This document shows, in pieces, positions 1 through 9,740 of a stretch of DNA of 64,000 bases (position 1 is its first letter; each line of letters starts with the position of its first letter). The position numbers and the translations under genes were made by a program. The DNA is taken from the NCBI RefSeq assembly GCF_022788635.1, contig NZ_CP076024.1:806001-870000 (forward strand), written 5' to 3'. The notes beneath the pieces are model-generated. The model was not told the DNA's origin, made no database searches, and worked only from the letters and a program-made list of their open reading frames with translations. The stretch is from Methylobacter sp. S3L5C. GTDB taxonomy: Bacteria > Pseudomonadota > Gammaproteobacteria > Methylococcales > Methylomonadaceae.

Positions 1-217
1 TTTTCAACATATATATTTTCTCCTGTTCTATGGATTGATACAGTCTCTGCAGATTATCTAATTTTAAAGTTGCAAAAGGTTTAAAAGGCACAAAAAATAC
101 CACGGAACAGATAGTAAATTCAAGCGTATTGATTTTAGTATTCCATATAAAACCATTATTGCAAGCACCCTTATTCAATCTTTTGGCAAGAACACTCATC
201 CCTCTTATTAATGTTCA
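1..217. other. Intergenic, no gene recognised
   Basis: This AT-rich stretch lies downstream of the minus-strand histidine kinase. I see no convincing ORF, RNA gene or strong terminator hairpin. The next gene to the left lies outside the window, so whether the kinase is followed by a partner response regulator cannot be judged. Confidence 0.5.
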
Positions 218-3200
218 TCAAACGCGCTCTGTCTTTATCGGTAACGTAAAATAAAACGTGGTTCCTTTCCCTACTTTGCTGTTAAATTTCAAATAACCTT
301 CGTGAGCTTCAATAATGGAGTTGCAAATAGATAAGCCCATACCCATACCCTCGACTTTGGTCGTGTAAAAAGGCATTAATATTTTCTGTTGCTGATCTTC
401 AGGAATGCCTGGGCCATTGTCTTTTATTCTGACTTCTATGCCATCATTCAGCTTTAACAAGCTATCAATAGTTATCTTTTTTTGCTGGTTTTCAGGACAG
501 CCATCCAAGGCATCGGCACTGTTTCGAATCAGGTTTATGATGACTTGTTCAATTTGAATTTTATCAGCATTAATAAACGGTAAAGAATTTTGTAATTGAT
601 ACGTTAACACTATATTGTTGAGCCTTAGCTCAGGCAAGCACAAACTGGCGGCATCTTGAATTAACTCATTAAGGTCGACTAATGAACTCTGTTTGGTATT
701 GGATTTAACAAACTCCCTCATACGGCGAATGATTTGCCCCGCCCTTAATGCCTGTTGCTGAGTTTTATAGATTACCTCGGCAAGCTTGACCAAATCAGGA
801 TATTCAGCTTTCATCAGGTTTAAACTGACCTGTGTATAGCTAGCAATCGCCGTTAAGGGTTGGTTAACTTCATGGGCAATACCTGACGCCATTTCACCCA
901 GCAGTCCAAGACGAGTGACATGAGCCAGTTGATTTAAATGCTCTTGATCTTTCTGTTCCTGAAATTTACGTTTGGAAATGTCAGTATACGTCCCAATCAT
1001 ACGTAAGGGTGTACCATCTTCGGCGTAATTAACCACCACGCCACGATCCAAAATCCATTTGTAACTGTTATCTTTACAAGATAATCGGTATTCAGTTGAA
1101 TAACTTTTGGCTTCACCATTCAAGTAAGCTTGCATTGCCTTTTTAACGTGCAACTGATCATCAGGGTGAATACGGTCCAGCCATTCCTGTCGAGTCGGCA
1201 AGATATCATTTTCGGCATATCCCAACATCTCTTTCCAGCGCTTGGAATAGTGCATTTCACTGGTCAAAAAATTCCTGTCCCAAACACCGTCACCGGTACC
1301 TTCTATGGCAAATTTCCAGAAAAATTCGCTTTCACGTAACGCATGCTCTATTCGTTTACATTCAGTGATGTCACGAGCAGCGGCAAATACGCCAAGTACG
1401 TTACCCTTGTCATCACGGTACACACTGGCATTATAAAGTACATCAGTGACCTTGCCTGAAACATGCAGCATAGCCAAAGGGTAATCGGTCACAAAACCGT
1501 TCGAGAATGCCAATTGATAACCCTCGCGGGCTTGCTTAGGATTGGTAAAATAATTAGCGAAGTCGCTGCCGACCAACTGCTTTCGATCCAGACCGGTTAG
1601 CCGTTCCGTAGCCCTGTTGACATCGGAGATCTTGCCTTTTGATGAGATCGTTACCATTGGATCCAAATTCGCTTCCAGTAAACTACGAGCATACTGAGCT
1701 GTAGCCTGAATAGTTTCTTGCGCCAGCTTAAGTTCACTAATGTCAGTGGCAACACCACCAACCCCGAAGATTTCCCCCGACGCCGATTGAACAGGAAATT
1801 TCGTGACCATCAGCGTACGTGGCAAGCTTTCGTCATTATTCAAGATCTGCTCTTCAAAATCCAATCGCTTTCCTGTTACCAACACCTGATTATTGGTAGT
1901 CATTTTGTTGTCGGCAATTTTCTTTGGAAAAACCTCATGAAGCGTCTTGCCTAATACGTCTTCTTTACGCTTCCCGTAAAACTCACTCACCGCCTTGTTC
2001 ACTGAAATGAACCTGCCTTGTAAATCAAAGGCAAAAATACTTGAAGGCGTACTATCGATGATACTGCTTAGTAACTCTGAATTTATATGCAGCTTTTCTT
2101 CCAATAACTTACGCTCGGTGATGTCGGTGGTGAATCCATACCAGAGCGTAGAACCATCCAGTTCTCGCTGTGGCAGTGAATTGCCCAATAGCCATCGCAC
2201 TTCCCCATCGTCATGCTTTATTCGATATTCATGACTAAACGGGGACAATTCTTGAGCTGATTTTTGGATGACGGCGACGATACCATCCAAGTCATCAGGA
2301 TGATGCAAGGCAAATAGTTTGGAAGCGTCATCGCGCACCTCTTCAGGATTAAGACGGTATATATTACGAATGCCATCACTAATAAAAGAAAAGCAGGAGC
2401 TGCCATCGGTGCGCAAATGAAATTGAAAGATCATGCCCGGCAACTGACTGGCTATTTTCTGAAGACTATTGAGTACTTCATCGTGCTCTGCCTCCATCTG
2501 CTTACGTTCGGTAATGTCAGTGATAAAGCCATGCCAGAGCGTAGAACCATCGGCTTCTCTTTGCAACAAGGCATCGCCTAACAACCACCTCACCATGCCA
2601 TCGTCAAACTTGACCCGATACTCACAATGCCAAGGCCTCAAATCTTGTGCTGATTTCTGGATTGAGGCATTAATATCGTCATAATCGTCGGGGTGAAGAA
2701 TGGCAAATACTTTGGCTGCATCCTCACGAACATCTTCAGGGCTAAGTCGGTATATGTCACGAATAGCTTCACTAACAAAAGGAAAGCAGGAGCTGCCATC
2801 AGCCCGTAAAACAAATTGAAACACCATGCCGGGCAACTGACTGGCAATTTTTTGGAGGCGACTTAGCGCGTTCTCTTGTACTTTATTCAGGTAGTGGTAT
2901 GCAATACCGGCAAAGGTGATTAAAAAAAGTAGCAGCAACAGGCTGGCGGCACAGATAATATAAAACATATAGCGCATACTCAATTGGAAACCTGCAATAT
3001 GCTGTACCAGCACATTGTTCTCTAACCGGGTAATGCTGTTAATCTCCCGACGTATCAAATCCATCAACTGTTTGCCATACCCACTATGCACAGCCGCTAA
3101 TACACCAGCCATATCATGGTGGCGTTTTAATTCAATGACACGCGCCATTTCTGTCATTTTGGCATTCACCAATGGAATTAAGGTCTCCAGGTGTTTTTGG

Positions 3201-3550
3201 TTAGCACCAACAAAGGTAAATTGATGTAATTCTTCAAGATGAGTGCTGATTTTGTCGAGTACAGCAAAATAAGGCTCCAAAAATAACTCGTCATCGACCA
3301 ATAAATAGCCGCGTTGACCATTCTCGGCATCCTTCAATTCAGAGAACAAAGCATCCATGTGCATGATCAAAGCGTAGGTTGACCTCTGCGCCTGGAATTT
3401 TTCGTGACTTTGTCTTAAAGACCAGAATGCAGCGATCACTACCAGTGCAACCAGTAGCAACACTACGGCAAATGCCGTAATACTTTTATAAGTATCATTT
3501 AAGAAAAATTTATTCTGAACATAATTGGAGTTAATCGTTGTCTTGCTCAT
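218..3550 (-). CDS. CHASE3 / multi-PAS sensor histidine kinase
   Basis: This 1110-residue inner-membrane kinase would sense an extracytoplasmic or internal signal and phosphorylate an unknown regulator. Order of parts: TM1 about residues 25-44, a CHASE3-like periplasmic helical region (about 45-190, with the ENGQRGYLL signature), TM2 about 195-218, five PAS domains (about 230-870), a HisKA helix with H893 in HEVNQPL, and an HATPase with DNGPGIP and GMGMGLSI. The HEVNQPL form is typical of FixL-like kinases. There is no fused receiver. PAS1 and PAS2 are near-copies, both beginning LQKIASQLPGM and ending ITERK, so they arose by internal duplication. No haem- or flavin-binding residue could be assigned, so the ligand is unknown. 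No response regulator gene is adjacent on the right; the left neighbour is outside the window. Confidence 0.93.
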   Translation of the reverse strand: MSKTTINSNYVQNKFFLNDTYKSITAFAVVLLLVALVVIAAFWSLRQSHEKFQAQRSTYALIMHMDALFSELKDAENGQRGYLLVDDELFLEPYFAVLDKISTHLEELHQFTFVGANQKHLETLIPLVNAKMTEMARVIELKRHHDMAGVLAAVHSGYGKQLMDLIRREINSITRLENNVLVQHIAGFQLSMRYMFYIICAASLLLLLFLITFAGIAYHYLNKVQENALSRLQKIASQLPGMVFQFVLRADGSSCFPFVSEAIRDIYRLSPEDVREDAAKVFAILHPDDYDDINASIQKSAQDLRPWHCEYRVKFDDGMVRWLLGDALLQREADGSTLWHGFITDITERKQMEAEHDEVLNSLQKIASQLPGMIFQFHLRTDGSSCFSFISDGIRNIYRLNPEEVRDDASKLFALHHPDDLDGIVAVIQKSAQELSPFSHEYRIKHDDGEVRWLLGNSLPQRELDGSTLWYGFTTDITERKLLEEKLHINSELLSSIIDSTPSSIFAFDLQGRFISVNKAVSEFYGKRKEDVLGKTLHEVFPKKIADNKMTTNNQVLVTGKRLDFEEQILNNDESLPRTLMVTKFPVQSASGEIFGVGGVATDISELKLAQETIQATAQYARSLLEANLDPMVTISSKGKISDVNRATERLTGLDRKQLVGSDFANYFTNPKQAREGYQLAFSNGFVTDYPLAMLHVSGKVTDVLYNASVYRDDKGNVLGVFAAARDITECKRIEHALRESEFFWKFAIEGTGDGVWDRNFLTSEMHYSKRWKEMLGYAENDILPTRQEWLDRIHPDDQLHVKKAMQAYLNGEAKSYSTEYRLSCKDNSYKWILDRGVVVNYAEDGTPLRMIGTYTDISKRKFQEQKDQEHLNQLAHVTRLGLLGEMASGIAHEVNQPLTAIASYTQVSLNLMKAEYPDLVKLAEVIYKTQQQALRAGQIIRRMREFVKSNTKQSSLVDLNELIQDAASLCLPELRLNNIVLTYQLQNSLPFINADKIQIEQVIINLIRNSADALDGCPENQQKKITIDSLLKLNDGIEVRIKDNGPGIPEDQQQKILMPFYTTKVEGMGMGLSICNSIIEAHEGYLKFNSKVGKGTTFYFTLPIKTERV

Positions 3551-3801
3551 ACCTGAATTTTTACTATAATTAAGTAATCACCGCGATTATACGCACAACG
3601 TGTATCTTAATTGCGCTATATATCAAATATAAAATCAACAGTAATCTATTTTTCAACACGACATTCCGAATACGCTCACTTTATTAATAATGATTTGTCC
3701 ATAGTGGAATACACGTTGCAGCCATTCATCCATCCAATGGTTTATTTAATGTCGTTTTGGTTGTAGCATGATGGCTTGATTAGATTCAAACCGGTTTTGC
3801 C

Positions 3802-4974
3802 ATGACACTAACAAATGAGTTGCAGCAACTACATACCGAAATGCGCCACTGGCGGCAACATCTGCACCAGTTTCCTGAAACCGCTTATGAAGAAATACAA
3901 ACGGCAAAGTTTATCGCCGATAAACTGTTCAGTTTTGGGCTTGACGTTCATCAGGGATTAGGCCAAACCGGAGTTATTGCCACGCTTTCAGTCGGAAGCA
4001 GCGACCAAAAAATAGCCTTACGTGCCGATATGGACGCTTTATTTATCCATGAACAGAATACTTTTTTTTATAAGTCACACCACGAGGGCAAAATGCATGC
4101 CTGTGGCCATGATGGTCATTCGGCGATGTTGCTGGGCGCTGCCAGCTATTTATCTAAAAACCGACACTTCAACGGGACGGTGTATTTTATTTTTCAGCCC
4201 GCCGAAGAAGGCCGTGCGGGTGCCAAACAAATGATAGATGACGGTTTATTTGAAAAATTTCCGGCCGATTGTGTTTTTGGCATGCACAATTTTCCGGATA
4301 TTCCATTAGGTCATTTTGCCGTTAAAGCAGGCGCCATGATGGCCTCGTTTGATTGTTTTGAAATCACTCTTACCGGACAGGCAACCCATGCAGCGATGCC
4401 GCATTTGGGCAATGATGCCATTGTTGCTGCTGCCCAGCTAATCAATGCCCTGCAAACCATCGTTAGCAGAACCATAAATCCCGCAGATCCTACGGTAGTC
4501 AGTATTACCCAGATTCATGCCGGAAATACCTGGAATGCGATACCAGAATCAGTGCTGCTAAGAGGTACTTTCAGATGTTTTAGTAGTGCGGTCAAAACAC
4601 GTATTACCGATAAAATCACGCAATTGGTTAATGGTATTTGCGCGGGTTTTGACGTTAGTGCAGATATCCGTTTTAATCCGGAAAATGCAGGTTATCCGGT
4701 CACCTTTAATACCGAAGCTGAAACAGCTATCGCATTAAAAGCCGCTATTACTGTAGTCGGCGAAGACTGCGTTAATCAACAGCCAATACCCAGCATGGGT
4801 TCAGAAGACTTCGCTTTTATGCTACAAGAAAAACCAGGCTGTTATATCTGGATAGGTAACGGTTCTTCTGAAAACAGCTGTTTACTACATAACCCACACT
4901 ACGATTTTAACGATGAGATATTACCCGTCGGTGTAGCTTATTGGGTCAAACTGGTTGAGCTGAAGCTGATATAA
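3802..4974 (+). CDS. M20 family amidohydrolase (hippurate/N-acyl-amino-acid hydrolase type)
   Basis: The 390-residue protein hydrolyses amide bonds of N-acylated amino acids or related small molecules, judging from its family. The metal-site motif HACGHDGH (residues 99-106) supplies the cysteine and histidine ligands, and the PAEEG motif (134-138) supplies the catalytic glutamate and a ligand. Toward the end, SMGSEDFAFM and LLHNPHYDFND complete the site of the AmhX/HipO group. No signal peptide is visible, so it should be cytoplasmic. It stands alone, divergent from the kinase and convergent with ribA. The exact substrate cannot be predicted from sequence; hippurate hydrolase is only a family label. 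Confidence 0.88.
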   Translation: MTLTNELQQLHTEMRHWRQHLHQFPETAYEEIQTAKFIADKLFSFGLDVHQGLGQTGVIATLSVGSSDQKIALRADMDALFIHEQNTFFYKSHHEGKMHACGHDGHSAMLLGAASYLSKNRHFNGTVYFIFQPAEEGRAGAKQMIDDGLFEKFPADCVFGMHNFPDIPLGHFAVKAGAMMASFDCFEITLTGQATHAAMPHLGNDAIVAAAQLINALQTIVSRTINPADPTVVSITQIHAGNTWNAIPESVLLRGTFRCFSSAVKTRITDKITQLVNGICAGFDVSADIRFNPENAGYPVTFNTEAETAIALKAAITVVGEDCVNQQPIPSMGSEDFAFMLQEKPGCYIWIGNGSSENSCLLHNPHYDFNDEILPVGVAYWVKLVELKLI

Positions 4975-5044
4975 AAACAATCAGACCCAATAGCAGGGTA
5001 ACCGCAAGCCTGTCCTGAGAAAAACCGAAGGGAGTTTGCCCCTA

Positions 5045-5650
5045 CTATTTTTTTGGCTCGAACAACATGTGTGCCATTTTTTTCGCTTTGGTTTTTAAAT
5101 AACCGACATTGTCATCATGCGCCACCGACTCCAACGGAATACGACCTGAAACATTAATAGCCAGCTTTTTCATCGCGTCTATTTTCTCCGGGTTGTTGGT
5201 CATCAATTTTATTGATTTTATCTGTAACTTTTCCAGCATTAACGCAGCAATGCTGTATTCTCTCTCGTCGGCAAGATGCCCCAAATGAATATTGGCATCG
5301 ACGGTATCCATACCGTTATCCTGTAAATTATAAGCCTGCAATTTTTTCAACAACCCAATGCCGCGTCCTTCCTGACGAAGATAAATCAATACTCCAAAAC
5401 CCATTTCATCAATAAGCTGCATGGCCATTGCCAGTTGTTCGCCGCAATCGCAACGCCGGGAACCCAGAACATCACCGGTAAAACACTCGGAGTGAATACG
5501 CACAGGTACATTTTCGCGGTTTGCAACGTCACCTTTAACCAGCGCCATATGCTCTTTTTTATCAATCGTATTACTGTAGAAATGCAGAACAAACTCGCCA
5601 TGCTCCGTCGGGAGTCGTGTCTGTACCAAATCTTTTATTTGTGCTTTCAC
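5045..5650 (-). CDS. ribA: GTP cyclohydrolase II
   Basis: RibA opens the GTP imidazole ring to give the diaminopyrimidine precursor of riboflavin. The 201-residue length is that of stand-alone RibA, without the RibB domain found in fused RibBA. The zinc site CFTGDVLGSRRCDC gives C56, C67 and C69, and RQEGRGIGL is the GTP-binding/catalytic motif. The end RIPLESVAHDDNVGYLKTKAKKMAHML is typical of the family, apart from its usual length. It is monocistronic as seen here and faces the M20 gene tail-to-tail. No FMN riboswitch is visible in the 180 bases upstream. Confidence 0.96.
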   Translation of the reverse strand: MKAQIKDLVQTRLPTEHGEFVLHFYSNTIDKKEHMALVKGDVANRENVPVRIHSECFTGDVLGSRRCDCGEQLAMAMQLIDEMGFGVLIYLRQEGRGIGLLKKLQAYNLQDNGMDTVDANIHLGHLADEREYSIAALMLEKLQIKSIKLMTNNPEKIDAMKKLAINVSGRIPLESVAHDDNVGYLKTKAKKMAHMLFEPKK

Positions 5651-5831
5651 TACTATAAATCATCCAAAAATACATCATTTCTTGTTCTCAAATACCTGCT
5701 TGAGAATACATTCCACTTCCGACAGCGCTGTCAGAATAATGCCTATTTTACATGACAAAAAAAAATAGTGCTGTTGAAGCTTAAGCTAGCGCTGTAATAT
5801 TCGATAACTTAATTTACAAGTTAACATCATT

Positions 5832-6449
5832 ATGAAATCAGACAGTACGATAATCAAAAAACGCTACGATCGAATAGCGCCTTATTTTGAAGGCCTGGAA
5901 GCCGTAATGGAAGGCTTGTTTTTTAAAAACTGGCGTAAAAAACTATGGGCGAAAGTTGACGGTCATCATATTCTTGAGATCGGTGTTGGCACCGGAAAAA
6001 ATTTTGATTATTATCCTGCAGGCACACAAATAACTGCCATTGATTTTAGTTCCGAAATGCTCAAACAAGCTATTAACAAAAAAGCCAGGAAAACAGTTTG
6101 TGTTGAACTTAATCTGATGGATGTGCAATCTTTAGACTTTGCCGATAACAGTTTTGATACTATTATCGGCTCCTTTGTTTTTTGTTCGGTACCATTACCC
6201 ATTAAAGGCTTAAAAGAACTGTACCGTGTTTGCAAGCCGGCCGGTCAGGTTTTATTACTGGAGCATGTGTTAAGTTCAAAACCTGTGCTGGCAAAGATAA
6301 TGAACTTTATTAATCCGGTAATTGTTGCACTGGTCGGAGCCAACATTAACAGGAACACCGTTAAAAATGTCAAAGCCTGTGGTTTTGCACTCGTTCGTGT
6401 TGACGAACGTAGCAGTGACATGATTAAACTAATTGAGGCCAGAAAATAA
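5832..6449 (+). CDS. Class I SAM-dependent methyltransferase
   Basis: A 205-residue Rossmann methyltransferase. Motif I is LEIGVGTGKNFDYYP (about residues 46-60), followed by an acidic post-I strand (ITAIDFSSEML) and a motif near SFVFCSVP. The small size and the KELYRVCKPAGQVLLLEHV segment resemble phospholipid (phosphatidylethanolamine N-methyltransferase PmtA-type) and UbiE-like enzymes, but the substrate is not determined by the sequence. It lies alone between divergent ribA and convergent coaBC. A long hairpin follows the stop. Confidence 0.85.
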   Translation: MKSDSTIIKKRYDRIAPYFEGLEAVMEGLFFKNWRKKLWAKVDGHHILEIGVGTGKNFDYYPAGTQITAIDFSSEMLKQAINKKARKTVCVELNLMDVQSLDFADNSFDTIIGSFVFCSVPLPIKGLKELYRVCKPAGQVLLLEHVLSSKPVLAKIMNFINPVIVALVGANINRNTVKNVKACGFALVRVDERSSDMIKLIEARK

Positions 6450-6472
6450 GCGTTTTATAGGTAAAGTTTATT

Positions 6473-6532
6473 CACTACGAAGACACGAAGAACACGAAGA
6501 AAAAAGAAATAAAACTTCGTGTCTTCGTGGTG
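6473..6532. terminator. Long hairpin of the ACGAAG repeat family, probable bidirectional terminator
   Basis: The arms CACTACGAAGACACGAAG (6473-6490) and CTTCGTGTCTTCGTGGTG (6515-6532) pair over 18 positions with one G-T. The loop is purine-rich. It sits between two convergent genes. Related hairpins occur at 59836-59878 and 63946-63978. Confidence 0.7.
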
Positions 6533-6540
6533 ATAATTCT

Positions 6541-7749
6541 TTAAGATTTTATAAATAAGCGTTCGGCAATCAAGCTGATTAACTGCTCTGCCAGACGGGA
6601 CTTGTCAGTCATCGTCAAGGTTTTCTCGCCGCTTTCCCAGAAAACATGCAAGGCGTTTTGTTCACTATCAAAGCCACCCAGCTCTCGCCCAACCCAGTTT
6701 GCCGCGATCATATCCAGTTTTTTTCGCGCCAGCTTGTTACGCGCGTAAGTTTCAAGATTATCCGTTTCAGCAGCAAAACCAACAGTGAATGGACGCTTAT
6801 CGAGTTTTGCGACGTCGGCTAGTATGTCTTTGGTTTTTTGCAGGATGATAGTGGTTTGCTCTTCCTGCTTTTTTATTTTTTCAGACTGCATAATGGCAGG
6901 ACTGTAATCAGCCACCGCCGCTGCGCCGATGTAAATAGTATGGCCTGAAGCTCTGGACATAACGGCCTCGTACATTTGCGCGGCCGTTTCTACTGGCACT
7001 AATTCACAATTTGCAGGCGCGGTCAACGCCACCGGACCGCTAACCAGCGTTACCTCTGCACCGGCTTTTAAAGCGGCATTTGCCAACGCGTAACCCATTT
7101 TTCCGGAACTGCGATTGGTAAGATAACGCACCGGATCTAAAGGTTCGCGGGTGGGACCGGCACTGATTAAAACTTTCAGGCCTTGCAAACACTGCGATGT
7201 AGCTAAATTCCGATCATCCAGCGCCGTAGTCAGGTGGCCGCAAATAGCAACGGGTTCTGACATTCGACCATAGCCCGTTTCGCCGCACGCCTGATCGCCT
7301 TGTTCAGGCCCGATAATTTTAACGCCATGACGCTGGAGTTTTTCAATATTCTCCTGTGTAACAGTCTTGTTCCACATTGCCTGATTCATGGCCGGCGCGA
7401 CATAAACCGGACACGTTGCCGCCAGATACAGCGTTGACAGTAAATCATCAGCCAAACCATGAGTCAATTTTGCAATCAAATTGGCGGTTGCCGGTGCGAT
7501 AATCAACAAATCAGCCCAACGCGCCAAACTGATATGCCCCATCGCATTTTCTGCATCGGCATCCAGCAATTCGCTATGCACCGGATTACCGGAAAGCGCC
7601 TGAAAAGTTAACGGACCGATAAACTGCATGGCCGACTTTGTCATTACCACCCGCACTTCAGCGCCCTGTTTTCTGAGCAACCTGACTAATTCAGCGGCCT
7701 TGTAAGCCGCAATGCCGCCGCTAACGCCTAGTAAAATGTGCTTGTTAAT
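6541..7749 (-). CDS. coaBC: Bifunctional phosphopantothenoylcysteine decarboxylase/synthetase, non-canonical start
   Basis: CoaBC makes 4'-phosphopantetheine for coenzyme A: the C-terminal CoaB domain joins cysteine to phosphopantothenate and the N-terminal CoaC domain (FMN) decarboxylates the product. Visible are PAMNQAMW and the QACGETGYGRM region of CoaC, then SAGPTREPLDPVRYLTNRSSGKMG at the CoaB start and KKQE/KTKDIL motifs. The first in-frame ATG/GTG/TTG would be a TTG at 7680, but this loses the essential N-terminal strand. The frame continues upstream through HILLGVSGGIAAYKAAELVR, conserved in the family, with no ATG, GTG or TTG before an in-frame stop (TAG). The best start is ATT at 7749, with AGG about 8 bases upstream, giving 402 residues. 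ATA codons lie further up. See findings. Confidence 0.88.
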   Translation of the reverse strand: MNKHILLGVSGGIAAYKAAELVRLLRKQGAEVRVVMTKSAMQFIGPLTFQALSGNPVHSELLDADAENAMGHISLARWADLLIIAPATANLIAKLTHGLADDLLSTLYLAATCPVYVAPAMNQAMWNKTVTQENIEKLQRHGVKIIGPEQGDQACGETGYGRMSEPVAICGHLTTALDDRNLATSQCLQGLKVLISAGPTREPLDPVRYLTNRSSGKMGYALANAALKAGAEVTLVSGPVALTAPANCELVPVETAAQMYEAVMSRASGHTIYIGAAAVADYSPAIMQSEKIKKQEEQTTIILQKTKDILADVAKLDKRPFTVGFAAETDNLETYARNKLARKKLDMIAANWVGRELGGFDSEQNALHVFWESGEKTLTMTDKSRLAEQLISLIAERLFIKS

Positions 7750-7928
7750 GAGTATTGCCTGAAAATGTCTATAAAAGACTATTATGGCAAGGACTGTTAA
7801 ATTCTTCCATGCCTAAATGTTAACTAAAGTCTTGCAGGCCGAAATAAATCTGTTAGAGTTCCAACTGAAAACTGCGTTTCCGCCACTCTCCCATGTTTTA
7901 ATAATCACTGAAGAGATAACCTGCCTGT

Positions 7929-8999
7929 TTAAACATGTTCCCCGGCAATATCTTCGTTAATGAACGCCATTATTTGCTGTTCATCGGTAAAATTTCCATA
8001 AGCCAGCATTAATTTTACATAGGCGGCTTCAATGGACATATTCCAGATCATTTCAGCGCCCTGCTCTATTAATGCTCTGGTGCTTTGATAAGCATCGGCT
8101 GATTTAATCGCCGGCGCCAGATAAACCTTAATTTTTTGTTCCCCGCAGCGCTTTATAAACTCAAGTAACGAATAATTTTTGCCCCATTGCATTGATGCAC
8201 ACGCGGTACCAGAATGATATAAGTCATGCAAAACTGCATCGACGTTTTCAAGGTTAAAATGATGGTAATTCAATCCCGGATAAGGTTTTATCATTAAAAT
8301 CCGCTCAGAAAAACAGGCTTTTAGCTGAGGATTTTCTGTTACTGTCGTTGCTTCCTTGGAAGCCTCGCCCTCTGAAAAAGAACTGTCCTTACCAGATATT
8401 AATTTTATTACCGGATTCAACTGGGAAAATATCCGGTTTTCATAGTGCATAAAACTTTTGCCCTGAACACTGAAAAAATCGCCACTTAATTGTAACGAAC
8501 AGGTCAGCCGAGAGCCTTTATGGACTTGAAGTGCCTGCTGTTGATTGCGATAAGGGACAAAAACACCAACCTGGATTTTTTGCCGTATAAACTCAACGGC
8601 ACACATAAAATTATCCAATCCGTTTGCTTTTGGATTATCCAGCGGATAATCACTGGAAACCAGCAGCAGGGGTATTTTGATGGCATTAAAATAAAAGCTT
8701 AAAGCCGCTGCGGTATAAGCTAACGTATCAGTACCATGAGTAATGATAATACCGTCATAGTGTTCTGGTTGCTGCGCTTCAATGGCAGTAATCAGTGTTT
8801 GCCAGACGCAAGGCACAAGATTCTCGCTTAAAAGCTGTAAGGGCTCAATTGTGCTGAAACGGATTTGTTGATAATTTTTGTCGTACTGTTGAAACAGATC
8901 AATCAATTTGAACGGTGCCGTATCGGCAGCATCGATGGTCCCTGCAAGCGCAGTTGAACCAATAGTCCCGCCGGTAAATACAACCAGAATGTTTTTCAT
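7929..8999 (-). CDS. Asparaginase-family amidohydrolase
   Basis: A 356-residue member of the asparaginase/glutaminase family, deamidating asparagine to aspartate and ammonia. The first nucleophile motif is FTGGTIGS (T12) and the second is THGTDTLAYTAAAL with its Thr-Asp pair. The family's small C-terminal domain follows (about 210-350). There is no signal peptide, suggesting the cytoplasmic type. The middle is atypical: a serine- and glutamate-rich insert (about residues 205-222, SGKDSSFSEGEASKEATT) sits in the linker. It is a single-gene unit upstream of coaBC on the same strand, with a gap of 179 bases. Confidence 0.87.
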   Translation of the reverse strand: MKNILVVFTGGTIGSTALAGTIDAADTAPFKLIDLFQQYDKNYQQIRFSTIEPLQLLSENLVPCVWQTLITAIEAQQPEHYDGIIITHGTDTLAYTAAALSFYFNAIKIPLLLVSSDYPLDNPKANGLDNFMCAVEFIRQKIQVGVFVPYRNQQQALQVHKGSRLTCSLQLSGDFFSVQGKSFMHYENRIFSQLNPVIKLISGKDSSFSEGEASKEATTVTENPQLKACFSERILMIKPYPGLNYHHFNLENVDAVLHDLYHSGTACASMQWGKNYSLLEFIKRCGEQKIKVYLAPAIKSADAYQSTRALIEQGAEMIWNMSIEAAYVKLMLAYGNFTDEQQIMAFINEDIAGEHV

Positions 9000-9224
9000 G
9001 GTATGGTAATTTGGTTTATGTTCGACAACAGTGAGCGAATTTTACCCGATATTGGGTCATTAAACGCCGAAAAATTCTGTCAGGCATCAGTGGGGCAAAG
9101 TAAATAATAGTGACTTTTGTAGTGCCAAACAGGATTATTCAGAAGTAGGTAATTACCATACTTTTGCTGTGTAACGAAGGCGGTACTTTTAAAACGAGGG
9201 GATTGATTTAATAATTGGACTATT

Positions 9225-9269
9225 TAAAAAGGCCAGATAACCAGAGTTAACACTAACTGTGGTTATCTG
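9225..9269 (-). terminator. Intrinsic terminator of rpmB-rpmG
   Basis: On the minus strand a 16-base stem (CAGATAACC arms at 9234 and 9269, one mismatch, four-base loop) is followed by GGCC and five T residues. It lies 25 bases after the rpmG stop. Confidence 0.85.
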
Positions 9270-9293
9270 AAGCACTTTAAGAAACTCAATTAA

Positions 9294-9449
9294 TTACTTA
9301 ATTTTAGCTTCTTTATAAATAACATGCTTGCGAGCAAATGGATCAAATTTTTTGATTTCCATTTTTTCAGGCATTGTACGTTTGTTTTTTGTAGTGGTAT
9401 AAAAGTGGCCAGTGCCTTCGGTAGAAATCAGCTTAATTTTATCGCGCAT
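9294..9449 (-). CDS. rpmG: 50S ribosomal protein L33
   Basis: This 51-residue protein is part of the large ribosomal subunit near the E site. The sequence begins [19 protein letters not shown] and has [17 protein letters not shown], the classic L33 pattern. It lacks the CxxC zinc pair of L33 type C+ proteins, so it is the zinc-independent form. A strong AAGGAGAC Shine-Dalgarno precedes the ATG at 9449. It lies 12 bases after rpmB in the usual rpmB-rpmG operon and is followed by a terminator. Confidence 0.96.
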   Translation of the reverse strand: MRDKIKLISTEGTGHFYTTTKNKRTMPEKMEIKKFDPFARKHVIYKEAKIK

Positions 9450-9461
9450 TTTATTGTCTCC

Positions 9462-9698
9462 TTAAACTTTTGTGCCGTTTTTACGCAAATCCGCCAATAC
9501 AGCGTCGATGCCGTTTTTATCAATGATGCGCATTGCTTTTGTAGAAATTCTAAGACGCACCCAACGATTTTCACTTTCTACCCAAAATCTGTGATGTTGC
9601 AGATTTGGAAGAAAACGTCTTTTGGTTCTGTTGTTTGCGTGTGATACGTTGTTACCTGTAACGGGTTTTTTACCTGTTACTTGACATACTCTAGACAT
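9462..9698 (-). CDS. rpmB: 50S ribosomal protein L28
   Basis: The 78-residue large-subunit protein starts [20 protein letters not shown] and contains the conserved [12 protein letters not shown] segment and the WVRLRIS strand. Length is standard for proteobacterial L28. AGAGG lies just upstream of the start. It is first in the rpmB-rpmG operon, with a promoter assigned at 9741-9769. Confidence 0.97.
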   Translation of the reverse strand: MSRVCQVTGKKPVTGNNVSHANNRTKRRFLPNLQHHRFWVESENRWVRLRISTKAMRIIDKNGIDAVLADLRKNGTKV

Positions 9699-9740
9699 AA
9701 TTAACCTCTTGGGGTGCCTAAATTAAAAAGTTAGCCGATC

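Noticed and set aside
218-3550. Several short opposite-strand ORFs within the kinase, helicase and phosphatase genes
   Set aside because: They lack ribosome sites and are antisense shadows of well-supported genes.
4975-5044. Possible repeat with GCCTGTCCTGAG / CGAAGGGAG between the M20 gene and ribA
   Set aside because: Looks like a fragment of a common dispersed repeat, but no second copy was found in the window.
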